DNA of 64,000 nt from Undaria pinnatifida (GCA_012845835.1 JABAKD010000027.1:15720073-15784072), one strand, 5' to 3'; counted from the stretch's first letter, positions 13,101 to 25,072 are shown. Made by a program: numbers and translations. The notes: generated by a model not told the origin, from the letters alone.

Positions 13101-13975
13101 CCTCTGGAGTGCCCCACATCACAGTAAGTGGTTCTATAGTACAACTGTAATGAATTATAATACCTAGCCAACTAATAACTAGTCGGCGACTTATAGTATA
13201 AGTGATTAGCAGTATAGTCAGCCAACTAGCAGCACTACCCATCACCCAAATCATCCACATCACTCCCGTCACCCATTGCATCTGCAGCACCTGCGGCGTC
13301 AATCTAGCAGCTCCGCTCGCGATAACCTCACTCACCTTGCTCTTGGTTTGCCCACATCCCCTTCTTCCAGGAAAAAATTGGCGCCCAGGTCAGGCAGCGA
13401 CACGGGCTCGTCGTCGCACAGGGTCACCGCTCCAGGCCCTGCGAGGACTAAGTTCTTGGCCGTCTCGACGCCGAGACCCCTGAGGAGACGGACGACGGAC
13501 GGACAGGCAAAATGACAGATCGCTCGGGATGCAAAGAGCAGTGGCCGACTCCACGCGTGGTGTGGTTGACGGGAAACAGTAAACAATGAACCGCTACCGA
13601 TCTAGAGTAGGTGTACTTGTTACAGAGTAGCCATACCCTTGCCGTTCTAACCCTGTTGATACTGCAAAGGTTATCCCGCTATATTTTCAAGTAGCTTGTC
13701 CCAAAAACATGGATGCAGTTCTAAACCAAGCCCGAAGTACAATGCGTTTTGACACCGATGTTTCCAGCGCTTTTACCGGGACGCGGATCAATCCACGCAC
13801 TCCTCTCTCAACCATGATCGCATCAATTGTCAGGTTTTCGTTGGATGCCCCGCAAGCGCACGCACCTGAGGCCCACGATGAGAACCTTGAGGTTCATCAG
13901 CTTGGACATGGCTTCCAGTCCGAAAGCGCCGATTTGGCGGCTGTATTTGTCCATGAACGCCGCATCATCTTCGAG
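7949..13975 (-). CDS. UBA1: Ubiquitin-activating enzyme E1 (UBA1-type), N-terminal part, 6 exons
   Basis: E1 enzymes adenylate ubiquitin and pass it to E2 enzymes. Exons, read on the minus strand: 13975-13866, 13479-13336, 11761-11602, 9132-9010, 8605-8519, 8059-7949; all join in frame (735 nt, 245 codons) with GT-AG borders. The first exon has KYSRQIGAFG and LKVLIVGL; exon 2 continues GLGVETAKNLVLAGPG and ends FFLEEGDVGK, the classic inactive adenylation domain. Exon 3 has KLQELNSMVTVKVSSG, exon 4 GYAF-like GAYGFVFSDFGKAF, and exons 5-6 (EEEGIITLLGAFGED, then WIELSDVEGME) enter the first catalytic-cysteine half-domain. The true start is uncertain: ATG at 13954 or an upstream exon spliced at 13975. 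The active adenylation domain, catalytic cysteine and ubiquitin-fold domain are not seen; they may lie left of 7.9 kb beyond the window, or the gene may be truncated. The family call is firm; E1-like paralogues (UBA6) remain possible. Confidence 0.88.
8225..8546 (-). repeat. Tandem repeat carrying copies of the 3' edge of UBA1 exon 5
   Basis: Three degenerate units of about 110 bp end near 8304, 8403 and 8546 on the plus strand. Each contains CAGTAGGTCA followed by a CT-rich stretch and a CATGCCGTG-like sequence. The third unit overlaps the real 3' end and donor of UBA1 exon 5 (exon 8605-8519), so the other two are partial copies of an exon edge lying in the downstream intron. The long plus-strand reading frame over this region (8211-8813) is a by-product of the repeat. 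Confidence 0.6.
9421..9597. repeat. 88 bp tandem duplication
   Basis: Two near-identical units start at 9421 and 9509 (GAGCTTAACACCGTCGCTCT...), differing at a handful of bases. It lies in the UBA1 intron between exons 3 and 4. Confidence 0.9.
10076..10130. repeat. (CTG)n microsatellite
   Basis: About 13 CTG units plus imperfect flanks in a UBA1 intron; minus-strand polyglutamine in the overlapping frame has no other gene-like support. Confidence 0.9.
10440..10930. repeat. Local direct repeats in a UBA1 intron
   Basis: A block starting TTTTCGCTGAAAACGCTTCATTT and running through CCAGGCGACATTAACTACTTGG to GGCTCTGAGACGAGAGC occurs at 10446-10590 and 10707-10850; its first part recurs at 10878-10930. 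Confidence 0.85.
12360..12475 (-). repeat. Exon-like dispersed repeat, copy 1
   Basis: Shares GACATCCAGCACACCCAGT and CATCCCAGAGA with 15240-15345. On the minus strand it reads from a good acceptor (CATCCAG) into IYVLVVTDFGTDIYIANLN. It lies inside a UBA1 intron whose flanking exons join without it, so it is not a UBA1 exon. Confidence 0.5.
12930..12998 (-). repeat. tRNA-like sequence in UBA1 upstream intron
   Basis: Minus strand: TGGTCGAATGG (A box, plus 12983-12993) and GCGAGTTCGACCTCGC (B box with a perfect five-base stem but a six-base loop, near 12937-12952). The anticodon stem does not pair. It is best read as a tRNA-derived repeat or pseudogene. Confidence 0.5.
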
Positions 13976-15239
13976 CTGATCGTTTCCGTGACATAGCAAC
14001 GGCCAATGGGTCGGGCTGTGAGTTTTTTTGTATTCACGGCTAGCTATGACTTTGGGCGGCAGAGTCAAATACAAACTGAGTCAAGTACTTAGTAAATAAA
14101 CAGTACTTAGTAAATAAACAAGACACGTACGTAGGGCCACAAAAGCATCAGTCAGACGCAAACATGTACAAAACCCCCATATACCGCGCGCCGTAACAAT
14201 ACCTGCAGACAACTATAAGCCAGCCGGCAACTATAAAAATCAGCCAACTCGCAACCCTGACAACGGCTCGTTGCATCACAATAAACTATATAAGATACTT
14301 TGACCTCGACACTCACTCAGTGTACAGCGTTAGTCCGTGTTCGATATCGTATTCAAATCTCCGATATATCACATCGAACGTGTTTTGCCCTCCATACCCT
14401 GACATGCCCGTGCTGCGCAGGATCACGAAATCCCACGATCTCAGCTTCTTAACTTTTGGTGCTTTTGCTCTGCTACCATCGCCCTTTAAGCTCTTTGCTT
14501 TGTGGCAGTGACGGTACCAAAACGGCTGCGATTCATGCTCTTTCTTTCGTGACAGTCATGAACGGTGCTTCTGTGTGTGCACGCGTGCGCGTGTGGGTGT
14601 ACTTCTGTGTGTGCATGTGCGCGTGTGTGCCGTGTGTCTTCCTACTGTAGGAACACAATCAAGAGCGGTACAGCTGGTTTCGCTTCGGGAACACCGCGGA
14701 TGACGCGAACGACGATGGAAAGCAAATACCCGCTTCACGATGTTCCCCTCACGTTTTTTTGTGTGGGCGTGTGTGAGGTGCCCAATAGGGGACCCAACGA
14801 CGAACACCTTTTCACGCATACCGTAAACACCAACCACGCAACATCGAACCACACATAGGCGATCATACACTACTAGGAGCGCCTGTGTTACTAACTGCAG
14901 GACGACAACGCAAAAAAGCGTCCTGCCCGTTGTTGGTCTTGCTGGTCGAGGCTGGCCTTTCCGCCGCCCTAATGATATTTAGAAAACGCAACCAAAACAC
15001 ACTACGGAGCCGCGCGACTGCCCCTGCCGACCTCGAGCCCCCAAACGGTTGGGGATTGGGTCAAGGTTAGGGATAAGGTTAGGTCTAGGATAAGGGTTGG
15101 TCTGGGCCCAAGTGCAACATGAAATTGACCAAAAACGACAGGCAAGAAGTCTGTTGCCTGCCCGCGCGTCCTGCACGTAGGGGGAGTCGCGCTCCCCATC
15201 TTCAACAACGGGATGTCACCACATATTTATCATACTTGT

Positions 15240-15345
15240 TGTGACCACAGAGCTTGTCCGTCTCTGGGATGGGGCGTCGTCACGCAGACTGGGTGTGCTG
15301 GATGTCGATGGGTGCAAAATACGGTTTAATGCGAAGAACACACAC
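15240..15345 (-). repeat. Exon-like dispersed repeat, copy 2
   Basis: Second copy of the 12360-12475 sequence with the same CATCCAG acceptor-like edge; its translation is unlike the first copy's after a few residues. Confidence 0.5.
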
Positions 15346-16353
15346 ATCCTGAAGTGCAACCTTAACCTTGTTTGACAATTACAAACTGTACCCGTGGTAC
15401 TGCTGTATAAGCTCAGGCCAGGGCTTGACGGGTTTCTTTTGCTTGATTGCTTCATGGCTTGATTGCGTGATGGTGGCCGACTCCGCCGTCGATCGGACAA
15501 AAACACGAGCACAAACCTAAATGGCATACGACCCAACACCGTACGTACACAACAGCAATCCGACCTTATCGTACACCGTACCTGGTATGTTACCATACGT
15601 TCAACAAAAGGAGTACAGGTGTTGAGGATTACACTGGCTGTACAAAAAGAGATGCGGAGTGGAGTTTTTGCAACACGCCGGAAGAAGGCAGCACTTGTTT
15701 GGACAATAGTCACAGGTGCAGAAATAATAACGGAACACCGACCAGCCGACCAAAGCAAAGCGTGCAAGCAGAACCAGCTGACCTCTCCCAACAAGAAGCC
15801 GCTCAAATTTCAGAAATCGCACGTACAACAGAGACCGACACACACCACGCTCTTGCGACGGCCCCGGCAACGGTAACAGCAAAACAGCGAATAACCAGCA
15901 CGAGAGGGACGGCCACCGGTGGTAACACGGGTGGCGGCAGCTGCCAAACAGTAGGGACGACGCAGAACAACTGCGAGATGGCATCCAACCTGCTGTCGGC
16001 TTTGAATCACACTGCTTCAGACTTTGGAGGCGTTGAGTTAGATTAATGCAAGAACAACAGCAGCAGCAAGCCGAGTTTACGTACGCAACGCTTCGGAGAT
16101 ATACACGTGGATGGGGGACGGAGTAATAGCCAAAATGGTGCCTGCGATCGACAGCAACAAACGATACACTTCGTTCGTCGGAATATCGCCCACCCAATGG
16201 TTTGAACCGCTTTCTTTGCCTCTACCATCACAACCGCATGGATTACTCAACCTCTGCAACCAGAGCAATGCAAGCGTTCTACGAGTGTAGTCCTAGGCTG
16301 TTGAGTAGGGACCAGTAGGGTGAATTCAATAATATTAATAGCAGCATCAGCGG

Positions 16354-16373
16354 CGGGGGGGGGGGGGGGGGGA
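16354..16373. repeat. G20 homopolymer
   Basis: An uninterrupted run of about 20 G in otherwise mixed sequence; sequencing length may be unreliable. Confidence 0.9.
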
Positions 16374-17159
16374 GAAGCTTGCGTAAAATACCAGAAAGCA
16401 GAGAAGATCAATCGTTGCACCTTGCTCCCTGCAGCCGTCCCACTGCCATTGGTCTCCATCACTTTCTGGCGCTGAGAAGGAGGATGGGTAACTTCTTCCG
16501 AGGTTGTGAGTCCTCCGGTGCACCTCTTCGTAAGGATGGGCATTAGATGGGGCGGACACAAGTGCACTCTGGGCGAGCCTGTGGGCCTTGCACGACCCCT
16601 ATATGGAAAGGCAATCAGTACATTACGAAACCCCAAAATTTTAAACACGACAACATAAAGTTTTTTTTAAACCTTTGTTGACTTGCAACGCGTTCCTTCC
16701 TCTGAGGAAGGCTTCCTCACTCAGGAACACACAGAGCACACGGCGTAGCTCTGGTGCTATATATAGTGAGGCCAAGGTGAGGAGAATCTCGGAAGAGGTC
16801 TATGTATAAGGCACAGCAGTGCCAGAACTTGAACGGAGGTGGCTGGCCTGCACCGCGTTGGTAGACCGGCCGTACTTCCAGAACGTTTGTCATAATGTTT
16901 CGTTCTTGACCCGAGAAACCTACCAGGTGCAAGGTTCCCCTCCGGGATGTGGGCCGACTGAAAGGCTTCGGACATCTGACTGACGTGGTGTGTAGATTCA
17001 TAGACAGAAAGTGCTTGGAATGATTATACTTTTCGCGTTTGACCGTGCGTGGTAGTGGAGTGTGTTGATAATTCTGAGTTCTGAGCGACTTGGTCTGGAA
17101 GTTGCACAACAAGTTTGGTTCAGGGGGTGTCCTGGATATATGATGTGCCTGTAGACTAT

Positions 17160-17850
17160 GCAAGGGTACGTTAGGTACGTACTTAGGTATGCCCGGGTAA
17201 AATATCTGGGGATGTACCCGTACCCGACGTTTAGGTACGTCAGGCACGGGCCACGATATCTTACTTAAGTGTAAGGTACGTTAGGTACGGACCACGATAC
17301 CTTACCTAAGTTTTAGGTACGATAGATACGCCGCTCAAATACGTACCCGGGTACAGGTATTCCGATCGACGAAATACCGGAGTTTAGGTACGAACCTGAA
17401 CCTGGGGATGACCTCAATGCCTTACCTAAGTTTTAGGTACGTTGGGTACCCCGATACCTTTCCTAAGTGTTAAGTGCGTTAGGTACGGACCCCGATACCT
17501 TACCTAAGTTGAAGGTACGTTAGGTACGTCGCCCCAATACTTACCTGGGTATAGGCGTACCCGTCCAATGAATACCCGGGTATAGGCACGAACTCAAATA
17601 CCTCACCCCGAAATTTGTACGCCATACGAAGTACTACGAAGGTATACCAGTCCACGAAATACCCGGGGTTACGAACGACCCTGACGACGACCTCAATGCC
17701 CTACCTAAGTTTTAGGTACGTTTGGTACGTTTGGTACGGATCCTGATACCTTGCCTACGTTTTAGGTACGTTAGGTACAGACCTCGATTCCGTACCTAAG
17801 TTTTAGGTAAGGCACGACCTCAAAACTTTACCCGGGTATAGGTATGCCTT
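17160..17850. repeat. TTAGGTACG minisatellite
   Basis: Degenerate units of CCTTACCTAAGTTTTAGGTACGTTAGG (roughly 40-60 bp superunits). It lies left of the Helitron and contains no gene. Confidence 0.9.
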
Positions 17851-18451
17851 ACCTAAACACACCCTTGTGTATATGATATGTAACGTTATTGTTGATGTTG
17901 AACACATGGTTCGCGGCGGTAATTTCAATATGTGTGGCGAAAGCATATGGGTTGGACATGGGGCTAAGGTAGTGAGCGACTGAGTCGTAGAGTGTGTCGG
18001 TTTGACCAAGCGTAGACACAGAGTCGCTTTGGATTCCGCCTGAAATGATGTTGTAGAATGACATATCGAATAAGGGCATTGGGTCATACTGGTGATGACG
18101 AATATGTTGTACTCGTAGTGTTGCTGACGTGTCATGATGTGTTGGTCAGGATTTCCATGTACTTTTCGAGCAATGCAACGAATCAAGCAGGGCCATCCCC
18201 TACTTCATTAACAACGGTCCACTTGTTGTTTATGCTGCTGCTGTTCTTGTTCTTGTTTATGTTCTTTTTGTCGTGCCGACTACTATTGCTATCGCTGCCG
18301 TTGTCCCTACTGCTGTCGCTGTCGATGTCGGTATTGTTTCTGTTCGATTTCCCCTTCCCTGACGGAGTAACATTCAAATATTGCGGTCCTCTTCCAGTTG
18401 CAGCCAACATTTAGTCCCTAAAGACGAACCTGGCAACGCGGGGGACATTGT

Positions 18452-20078
18452 CTATGAGCCTGTTCTCTTTGCCGAGACAAATAAGTTTTGTCGTGAAGTG
18501 GTGCGGCTGAGAGCAACGTATAACTGCCCATGCGTGAAGGCATTATCTTCTGAGGTCAAGACCGACCTTGTTTCATGTTTGCCCTTGTGACTTGTTGATT
18601 GCCATGGCGTGGCATAAACGAAGAGGGAATTGATGACGATGGAAGGCAATTGCTTTATTGCCTACTTGAGTTTCGCAGCAAATTTTGATTAGTTTAACAA
18701 TAGGAAATTCTTCTGCGATAACTTCGACATCGATCGCTTTTGCAGACACAACCCCGCACGACTCCTTTTGTACCATCAACGAGGCCACTGCCAAGGTTAG
18801 TATTCCTGATGAACACTAGCAAAGCTCCCATCTTTAGTTGCAAGTCATGAGGAGGTGTGCCTGGTACATCAACTGTGCTCAAGTATGCGACAGAGATTAC
18901 CTCTGGCATGTTCTCTGAGTCGTCGGTGAAGTGGCGGTCTGAACTCTTCTGGTGCTGTGCTTCTCCAGGAAGCACGTCCTGAACACATTCGTTGATTTGA
19001 CCTATGCTGTCGTTAGTGGGGGCCGAAATGCCACGGTCATAGGACGTGTTATGGTTGACTTGCAAAATATCAGGATGAACGGCTTGGACGAGATCCTCGA
19101 ATTTAGTAGTTCCATTGATTTGGCCCACGTGGTCAGAGCCGTAGTGTCCCTGATGCGTGCGTGAGAGGGATATCAGCAGACCCCTCGGAAAGTGTTATTG
19201 GTCAAATGCCGCTTTCCCCAACTGCAAGTGCTGTTTGAGCGTAGGGAATGTCTCCTTGGCCTTTCATTGATTTCGTGAGACGAAAACGCTGGACATGTTT
19301 CCAGAGTTGCGAGGACAAGAATGCTGGATCAACAACGTCTCGTGCAGAACCCAACTTAACGATTGGTCCACACTGGCGCCAATCTCCTGAGAAGACAATA
19401 TATTCACCGCCGAAAGGAAGATCTGTGTTCATGAGGTCCCTGAGTGGTAAATCTAAAGCTTCAGGGGCATGTTTGCTTGACATTGGGCATTCGTCCCATA
19501 TAAATAAACCTGCTTTTCTGAGGACGTCAGCTCTTTGGGACTCAGCTTGGATGTTACACATACTACCACGAACAGGCGGCTGGATCGAAGAGAAGTTGAA
19601 ATGTTGAGGGTGCGGTTAGACCACCTGGGAGGATCAATGCGGCCATGTTGGTGGACGCCGTGCATAAAACGACTGTTCCACGAGTTCTGAGAGATGCAGC
19701 AATAGTTGATTCGGTCTTGCCAGTTCCAGCAGCGGCGTCGATCATGTATGCGCCTCCTTTTTGTTGTATAACGCTGGATGTGATGGCATCAAACACGATT
19801 TTCTGTTCTTGAGTAAGTTGGGGGATGAGTCGGTCGACTAACTCTTGGATTTCATGGCGGTCGAAGGCTCCGAGCAAGCGGTCGTACTCAGTGTTTTCGT
19901 GGTGTACTTTGGGCAAACCGTACTTGTCAGTGGATTTCCCATGTTCGTGAAGCATGAGGTGGATGGATTTTAGAGCGGCGTCGACGGCAGTGGACTGTGC
20001 GAGACTGGAAGCGATTTCTGCAGCGAGATCATCTTGAAAAGTCTCCCATAAGCCCCTGGCAGCAGGTGCACCATGCAA
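18452..20078 (-). pseudogene. Helitron PIF1-like helicase, broken
   Basis: An ATP-dependent DNA helicase domain of the SF1B/PIF1 family. Walker A is AAAGTGKT at about 19736-19713; Walker B is WDECPM near 19495; further motifs are FSGDWRQCGP, INKSQGQT (about 18600) and FTHGQLYVALSR (about 18530). After INKSQGQT a TGA stop is followed by a one-base frame change before the last motif, and the 5' and middle segments sit in different frames. It cannot make a complete helicase. Confidence 0.88.
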
Positions 20079-20285
20079 AAAATGTCTTGTGAATGATTGA
20101 CGCGATTCCTTGGTAGTGGCAAACCCAATGGCGTTCTGCAGGCATAATGTGTATATCTCACCCCCTGAACTGGGCCGGTAGCTCTGGTGGCATGCTCAAA
20201 TGCTTCGTGGAGGAGGCCGTTGACGGTTCGGATACCAGGTACATGCCCAGCTGCTTGTTGGTTGATGGAGTAAGAGCAGTCGTAG

Positions 20286-21470
20286 CTACCATATATCTCC
20301 TTGGTCAGGGCTCATATATTGATAACGATCTACGACTAGCTTGCTTCGGAGGCAGACAAAGTTGAGGTATCGATCGCGCCATTGGGCCGCGGACGAGCCG
20401 TTGTCGCCGGAATTTTGGTCGTCGAAGGAGTCGTTATTGCTTGGGCGAGACTGCTTTGATGTGCACTCTTTTGGTTGGATAATGTACTGCTCAAAGTATT
20501 GTAGGTATGTTAAATAATGAAATCGGTCGTGATGAGGTCGTCCGAAGTACTTCATCAAGTGTGATACGGAGGAGGCGGCTATGGATCCTTGTATGTCAGA
20601 GGACAACTGGTCGCTCTCCTTCAAGGTGCACCGAAAGGAGAACAACAGGTGGCACGCGTTGTTTGGACCTGAACCCAAAAATTTGCCGCATGGCCTCGGA
20701 GGTAGAAATGTAGCGCACACTGCGATGTGCTAAAGATACTTCGTTGTCGCTGTACGTTATTTTTGCTCGAGTAGAATCGGCTGGGTTGTATGCGTATTTG
20801 TATAAGTCGCGATGACAGCTCTGCCTGTGGCGATATCAATGCCAACATGGCAATCATATTTCACAATCAAATACGGATTGTAAGGTACTATGTATCTGTT
20901 GTCTGTGGTGGTATCTATTGTTTCGTTTTGACCGTTCTTGCATCTTATTCTGGCCCTGTCGTCGTCTAGGCGTCGGTATTCAGCTTGCCTAGATTTTCGT
21001 TGATGACGAGGCTTCTGCGAAAACGTTGGGGATAGTACATTTTGCATCATTTTCTTGTTTTGGCATCTGTTTTCATGCAGGGTGCAGAAGGGTTGAACTT
21101 ACCACATTTTTTCTTGAACCATGTATTGGAGGACTTTTTTGCGCAGGTCACCGTTTGCAATGCTAGAGTCTGGACAGTTTTGTCCGTATCCGTTTGTCCA
21201 CTTACTTCGATTGCTCGGTCCTTTGTCCCTTTGTCCTTTCAATTTGATGCTGATGTGGGCATGGACACAACCTCGTCCTTGGTACTCAATGACATAAGAC
21301 ATGTACTACATTTTGCCAAAGATATTATTTTTCAGGTTCGTCTAGAGGGATCTGAGTTTCATTTTGAAAACACGGTTAACTAAATCTGGGCGATCCTTTT
21401 CTGTCTGGCCTTCGTGTAAGTTATCCACAATCTCCGGCCATCTAGGGTTTTGATGTGAACGTTACCATTA
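20286..21470 (-). pseudogene. Helitron Rep (HUH endonuclease) region, broken
   Basis: Minus-strand reading gives NPRWPEIVDNL (about 21440), KDRPDLVNRVFKMKLRSL, then the HUH-type motif VHAHISI at about 21263, then NRYIVPYNPYLIVKYDCH (about 20890) and SEAMRQIFGF (about 20690), followed by VHLEGE. The order and spacing match Helitron Rep proteins. In-frame stops occur just after KLRSL and shortly before the HUH segment, and the frame changes near 20800, so the protein is inactive. Confidence 0.82.
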
Positions 21471-22432
21471 AATGTGGTTCTCCTATGCGTGTGACCACGG
21501 CCATTGCATCCAAGTGCTTTCTTTTGCGGTTTGCGGGGGCGCCATGAAAGCTGACTGGGAAACGTTTTCCGATGGTAGCCTCTGGAGGAGCCTGGTTGAT
21601 TGCGTTGAGTGTGGTCAGACGCTTTCTAGGCAGTTGCTTATCGTAATGAGAAATAACGATATCGTCTTGCCTAGCATAAGGGTCACGGGCATGTTCTTGA
21701 GCTGGTGTGGAAATGATTTGGAAAGCGGGCGCACAAAGGAGCCATTGCCGACCGTATTGAACAATCTGAACTGGTTTTCGAGTCGAAGATAGTGTCCGGG
21801 ATTTCTTGTTGTCACTTTGCCATCCTGGGCTCCAACCTGGCTCGCCAAATAAAACATAAGTGAAAATTGTAGATATTCATATAAAATGGACCAGATAGGA
21901 ACAAATCATGTCTGGAAACATTCGTCAGTTGGTCCGCTGCGGGGAAAAGTGTACACGTGTCTTTGGGCGGGTGTGCGGTCGTTGTCTTTGCATAATAGAG
22001 CTGGAATTTCAATGCGAGCGGTAGGTGTGACACGAGCAGTCTCCTCGAACGATATGCAAAGGTCGCCTTGTTCGCTCTGGTCGATTTCCAGGAAAAGTGT
22101 ATGGTAATGTTTTACCCTCTTATTGTCGTGTTTGACGCGCTTGCTCAAGTATTTCACAGTCCCTCCATCTAGGCTCGTGCGTTTGGCGTTTTTTTTAAGC
22201 ACATCATAGATGTAGATGCGGGCTTGACTGCTTGCTACCGTGCCCCCCATAGGTCTCCCGGAAACTATGTATGACGCGGTGATACGGTTTAACACGCATG
22301 GAGCTTGAGTATGGTAGGGTATGAGGGTTGCGTCCAAATCAGCGACGGTGATGCTCCAAGGGCTGTCACAGCAAATGTGCCACGATAAGATCGTTGGGTT
22401 TGCAGGCATCCACATGTGCTTCTGTTGATAGA

Positions 22433-22689
22433 TCTCTAAAGGTGTACACGCAGCTGGCGCGGGAAGGCATGGTGATGACTCAAGACGTTGACACAGAACT
22501 TTCTCTTATATTTTCCAGCCGTCGAGTGACAGCTCGTGGCGATTCATGCAAGGAAGCCATCGGCGAAATAAACCTCCCATTCCTCCCGCTGAGTGTCCCC
22601 TCATACCTTATACATGAATATCTTATCAATACGTAGAACTCCCCCATATAAAAGGATCCTAACCGCCGTGTTCATAAGGACAACCAACA
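22433..22689 (-). repeat. 3' LTR of the Copia element
   Basis: Begins TGTTGATAG and ends CCAACA on the plus strand, giving a TGTTG/CAACA terminal inverted repeat. It aligns along its whole length with 28379-28646. A purine-rich tract lies directly beside it inside the element, fixing the orientation. Confidence 0.9.
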
Positions 22690-22702
22690 TCCCCCCTCCT
22701 TA
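22690..22702 (-). promoter_or_regulatory. Polypurine tract of the Copia element
   Basis: On the minus strand the sequence next to the 3' LTR reads AAGGAGGGGGGA and then TGTTGG. This is the expected plus-strand primer site of an LTR retrotransposon and supports the LTR border at 22689. Confidence 0.8.
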
Positions 22703-23300
22703 TTATACACGGCGAACATACTGATATCCCACCTGCTCTGTGTATGACAGGGCACAACATCGCAGGGTTGATATGTCGCAATATCAAAATCAACCAAATC
22801 AATCTCAGACCAAATTCGAAAACCAAAAAAGCAATATGAAAACTCAACTCGTCCACTCAAAATCAAAACTCTCGAATCCTCCAATTCTCAAACAAAATAA
22901 CAACAGCCTTGCACTGGAAACATCAAACACTCTTGAAAAGAATTGCCAGGAAAACGGCAACATCCTCAAAATTTGCCACAGAAAACGGCGTTTTCCTTCA
23001 GATTTACGACTCAAATATACTCTCGGATTATCCCCGATATTCTTGAAATACCAGTATCCAGTACAGGATCTAGCTGAACCGTGCAAAACCCAACTCATTA
23101 TTTATACGAAAATGAAAAAAACCACAGAAACTCGATCTAGTTGTACTCCGCACGCTGCACGACGAACCACACGTAGCGGCGGGACATGTTGCACTACTCA
23201 AAAGCTCAATTTCGAATAAGCAAATAGCTCTCGGAAAAACTGACGATTAAAATCCGTACTCTGAAACCAAGATATAACTATCCTCAATCCGAAAAACGCA

Positions 23301-23693
23301 TCAAATGTTTATCAGAAAATCCCGTTGATAGCAAAAAGCCGTGTAGTCGAGCGGCTTTGTCAAGACGTCTGCATGCTGATAATCTGACTCGACATGAGTA
23401 ATAACAAACTCCCCTTTAAAAATAAGCTCCCGTGAAAAGTGGTGTCGTACGTCAATTTGCTTCAAGTTCGACGTGCACACTGGGTTTTGTGCCAGGTTCT
23501 TCGCCCCCTCGTCATCCTCGAAAACCGTAATGCACGACGTACCAAACCCCGGAAAAATAAAATTCCACCCATACCGCAAGAACATCGCCTCCTTGATGGT
23601 GTCTGCCAGTGCTACATACTCGGCCTCAGTGGTCGAGAGCGTGACGCGCTTCTGGGTTCTCGAAAACCAGCACACACATGCGCCCGCACACAT
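23301..23693 (-). pseudogene. Copia RNase H domain
   Basis: WFSRTQKRVTLSTTEAEYVAL and DVRHHFSRELI with HADVLTKPLD are typical of the RNase H end of Copia polyproteins, which removes RNA from the RNA-DNA hybrid. The frame is open through the domain, but it is disconnected from the reverse transcriptase. Confidence 0.9.
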
Positions 23694-24214
23694 TAGAGCA
23701 CCGCCTGAAAGTGACCTCCTGTCAGCGGCTTTGCTGGCGTAGTCAGCATCTGCAAACGCTACCAGCTCAAGCCCACTCCCCTTCTGGAACGTAATACCAA
23801 AATCACTCGTAGAAAGACATACTCTAAAATACCCATTGTTGTCCTCCAGTGTACCTCCCTAGGCTGATTCGCGTACCTTGCTACCGCTCTCACCGCGTTT
23901 GCAATATCCGGTCGTGTTTGGTTCGCAAGCCACATCAAACATCCTACAGTACCACCTCACGAAAAGGCCAATCACCCACAGATTTATTCACGTCGAACTC
24001 CTCGAGTTTCAGACCAGTCGAAAGTGGGGTATTCCTCCCAGAACTAACGTCAAACCTCGCCGCGGTGTTTTCCGCGAAAGCTTGTTGCGAAATCGCCAAA
24101 GTACCAGTATCCCAATCCCTCAAAAAACGACAACCAGTATACCACCGCAACTCGCCCAGATTGTTGATCGGAACAAGGCGGTTGAAATATTCACAAAACT
24201 GGTCGCATCTAGCC

Positions 24215-25072
24215 TTAAGCCCTACTGCAAAAATACCATCCACATGCACTACTGTTACTATGGAAACAGAACCCGACTCGACCAATCGCAAGACACGCAT
24301 TAGCGAGGCTCTGCTCAAATCCAAGACTCTTCACGTGGGTGATAAGATGGTTATGCCACGACCTCGACGCTTGTTTCAAGCCGTAGAGACTGCGATTCAA
24401 CCTGACTATTTTGCCGGACATTTTGCCGCAACCAGGGGGTAGTCGCATAAAAACATCCTCTTCCAGACTTGACTGAACGAATGCTTGCTCGGCATCAAAA
24501 TGACACAAATCCAAACCCAACTCACACGCAATAGCACCCAACAAACGAAAACAAGACGCAGCAGGCGTCGGGACAAAGTCTAAAAAAAATCAATACCTTC
24601 ACGCTGCTAAAAACCTCGCGCCACCAGTCTCGCCTTCGCTCGAACCACATAGCCATGCTCGTTGGGCTTCCAGGCGAACACCCATTTCGCCGAGGTGACG
24701 TTCAGTCCGTCTGGTTGCTACATCTCCCTAAACGTTCCCCGCGCTCGCCAGTCCACGGTACTCCTTTTCCATCGCTTGCCTCCAAACAGCCGAATACTCA
24801 TCCGCACATGCTTCAGCATACGAGTTCGGCGTTGAAAGGTCGCTCACCGGGCGTGTGGGAAGAGGGGGACCATCGTGCGGCGGGGCTTGGTGAAAAAGCA
24901 CGTGACCTATGCCTTCTCTCGCTGCCATTAACGACAGCAGCCCATGCCCCGCAGCCTCTCGGTACCGCGCAGTCTCGCCCCTAGTCCTGCCTAGTTTCAC
25001 ATCGTCACCATCCGGGTCCGCCGCAGCCTCTCGGTGTCGCACTGTCTCCCCCCTGGTCCTGCCCCGCTGCAC
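24215..25072 (-). pseudogene. Copia reverse transcriptase, broken
   Basis: Minus-strand landmarks: YAEACADEYSAVWRQAMEKEY (start), VRAKARLVARGF followed by a stop, FDAEQAFVQSSLEEDVFMRLPPG, VRLNRSLYGLKQASRSWH, and the catalytic box near 24246-24229. That box reads HVDGIF where the family has YVDD, so the second catalytic aspartate is missing. Several frame changes occur. The domain continues to LGELRWYTGCRF in the frame ending near 23944. Confidence 0.9.

Larger units (their letters stand above)
13976..17159. other. No supported gene upstream of UBA1
   Basis: This should hold the UBA1 5' end or promoter, but I cannot identify a first exon or core promoter. GTGTGTGC-type repeats lie at 14570-14640. 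Open minus frames at 16.04-16.65 kb are not recognised and have weak support. Confidence 0.5.
18452..22415 (-). mobile_element. Degenerate Helitron body (Rep and PIF1-type helicase)
   Basis: Helitrons move by rolling-circle replication using a Rep (HUH nuclease) plus helicase protein. Read on the minus strand, this block gives in order: an N-terminal region, a Rep block with NPRWPEIVDNLHEGQ and GCVHAHISI, a block with NRYIVPYNPYLIVKYDCHV, ISTSEAMRQIFGF, and then a PIF1-like helicase. These are Helitron hallmarks. Several in-frame stops and frameshifts break the frame, so it is dead. The element originally continued to the right and is interrupted by the Copia insertion. Neither the 5' TC end nor the 3' CTRR hairpin end was located. 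Confidence 0.85.

Noticed and set aside
24655..24984. Plus-strand proline-rich frame
   Set aside because: Antisense to the Copia reverse transcriptase.
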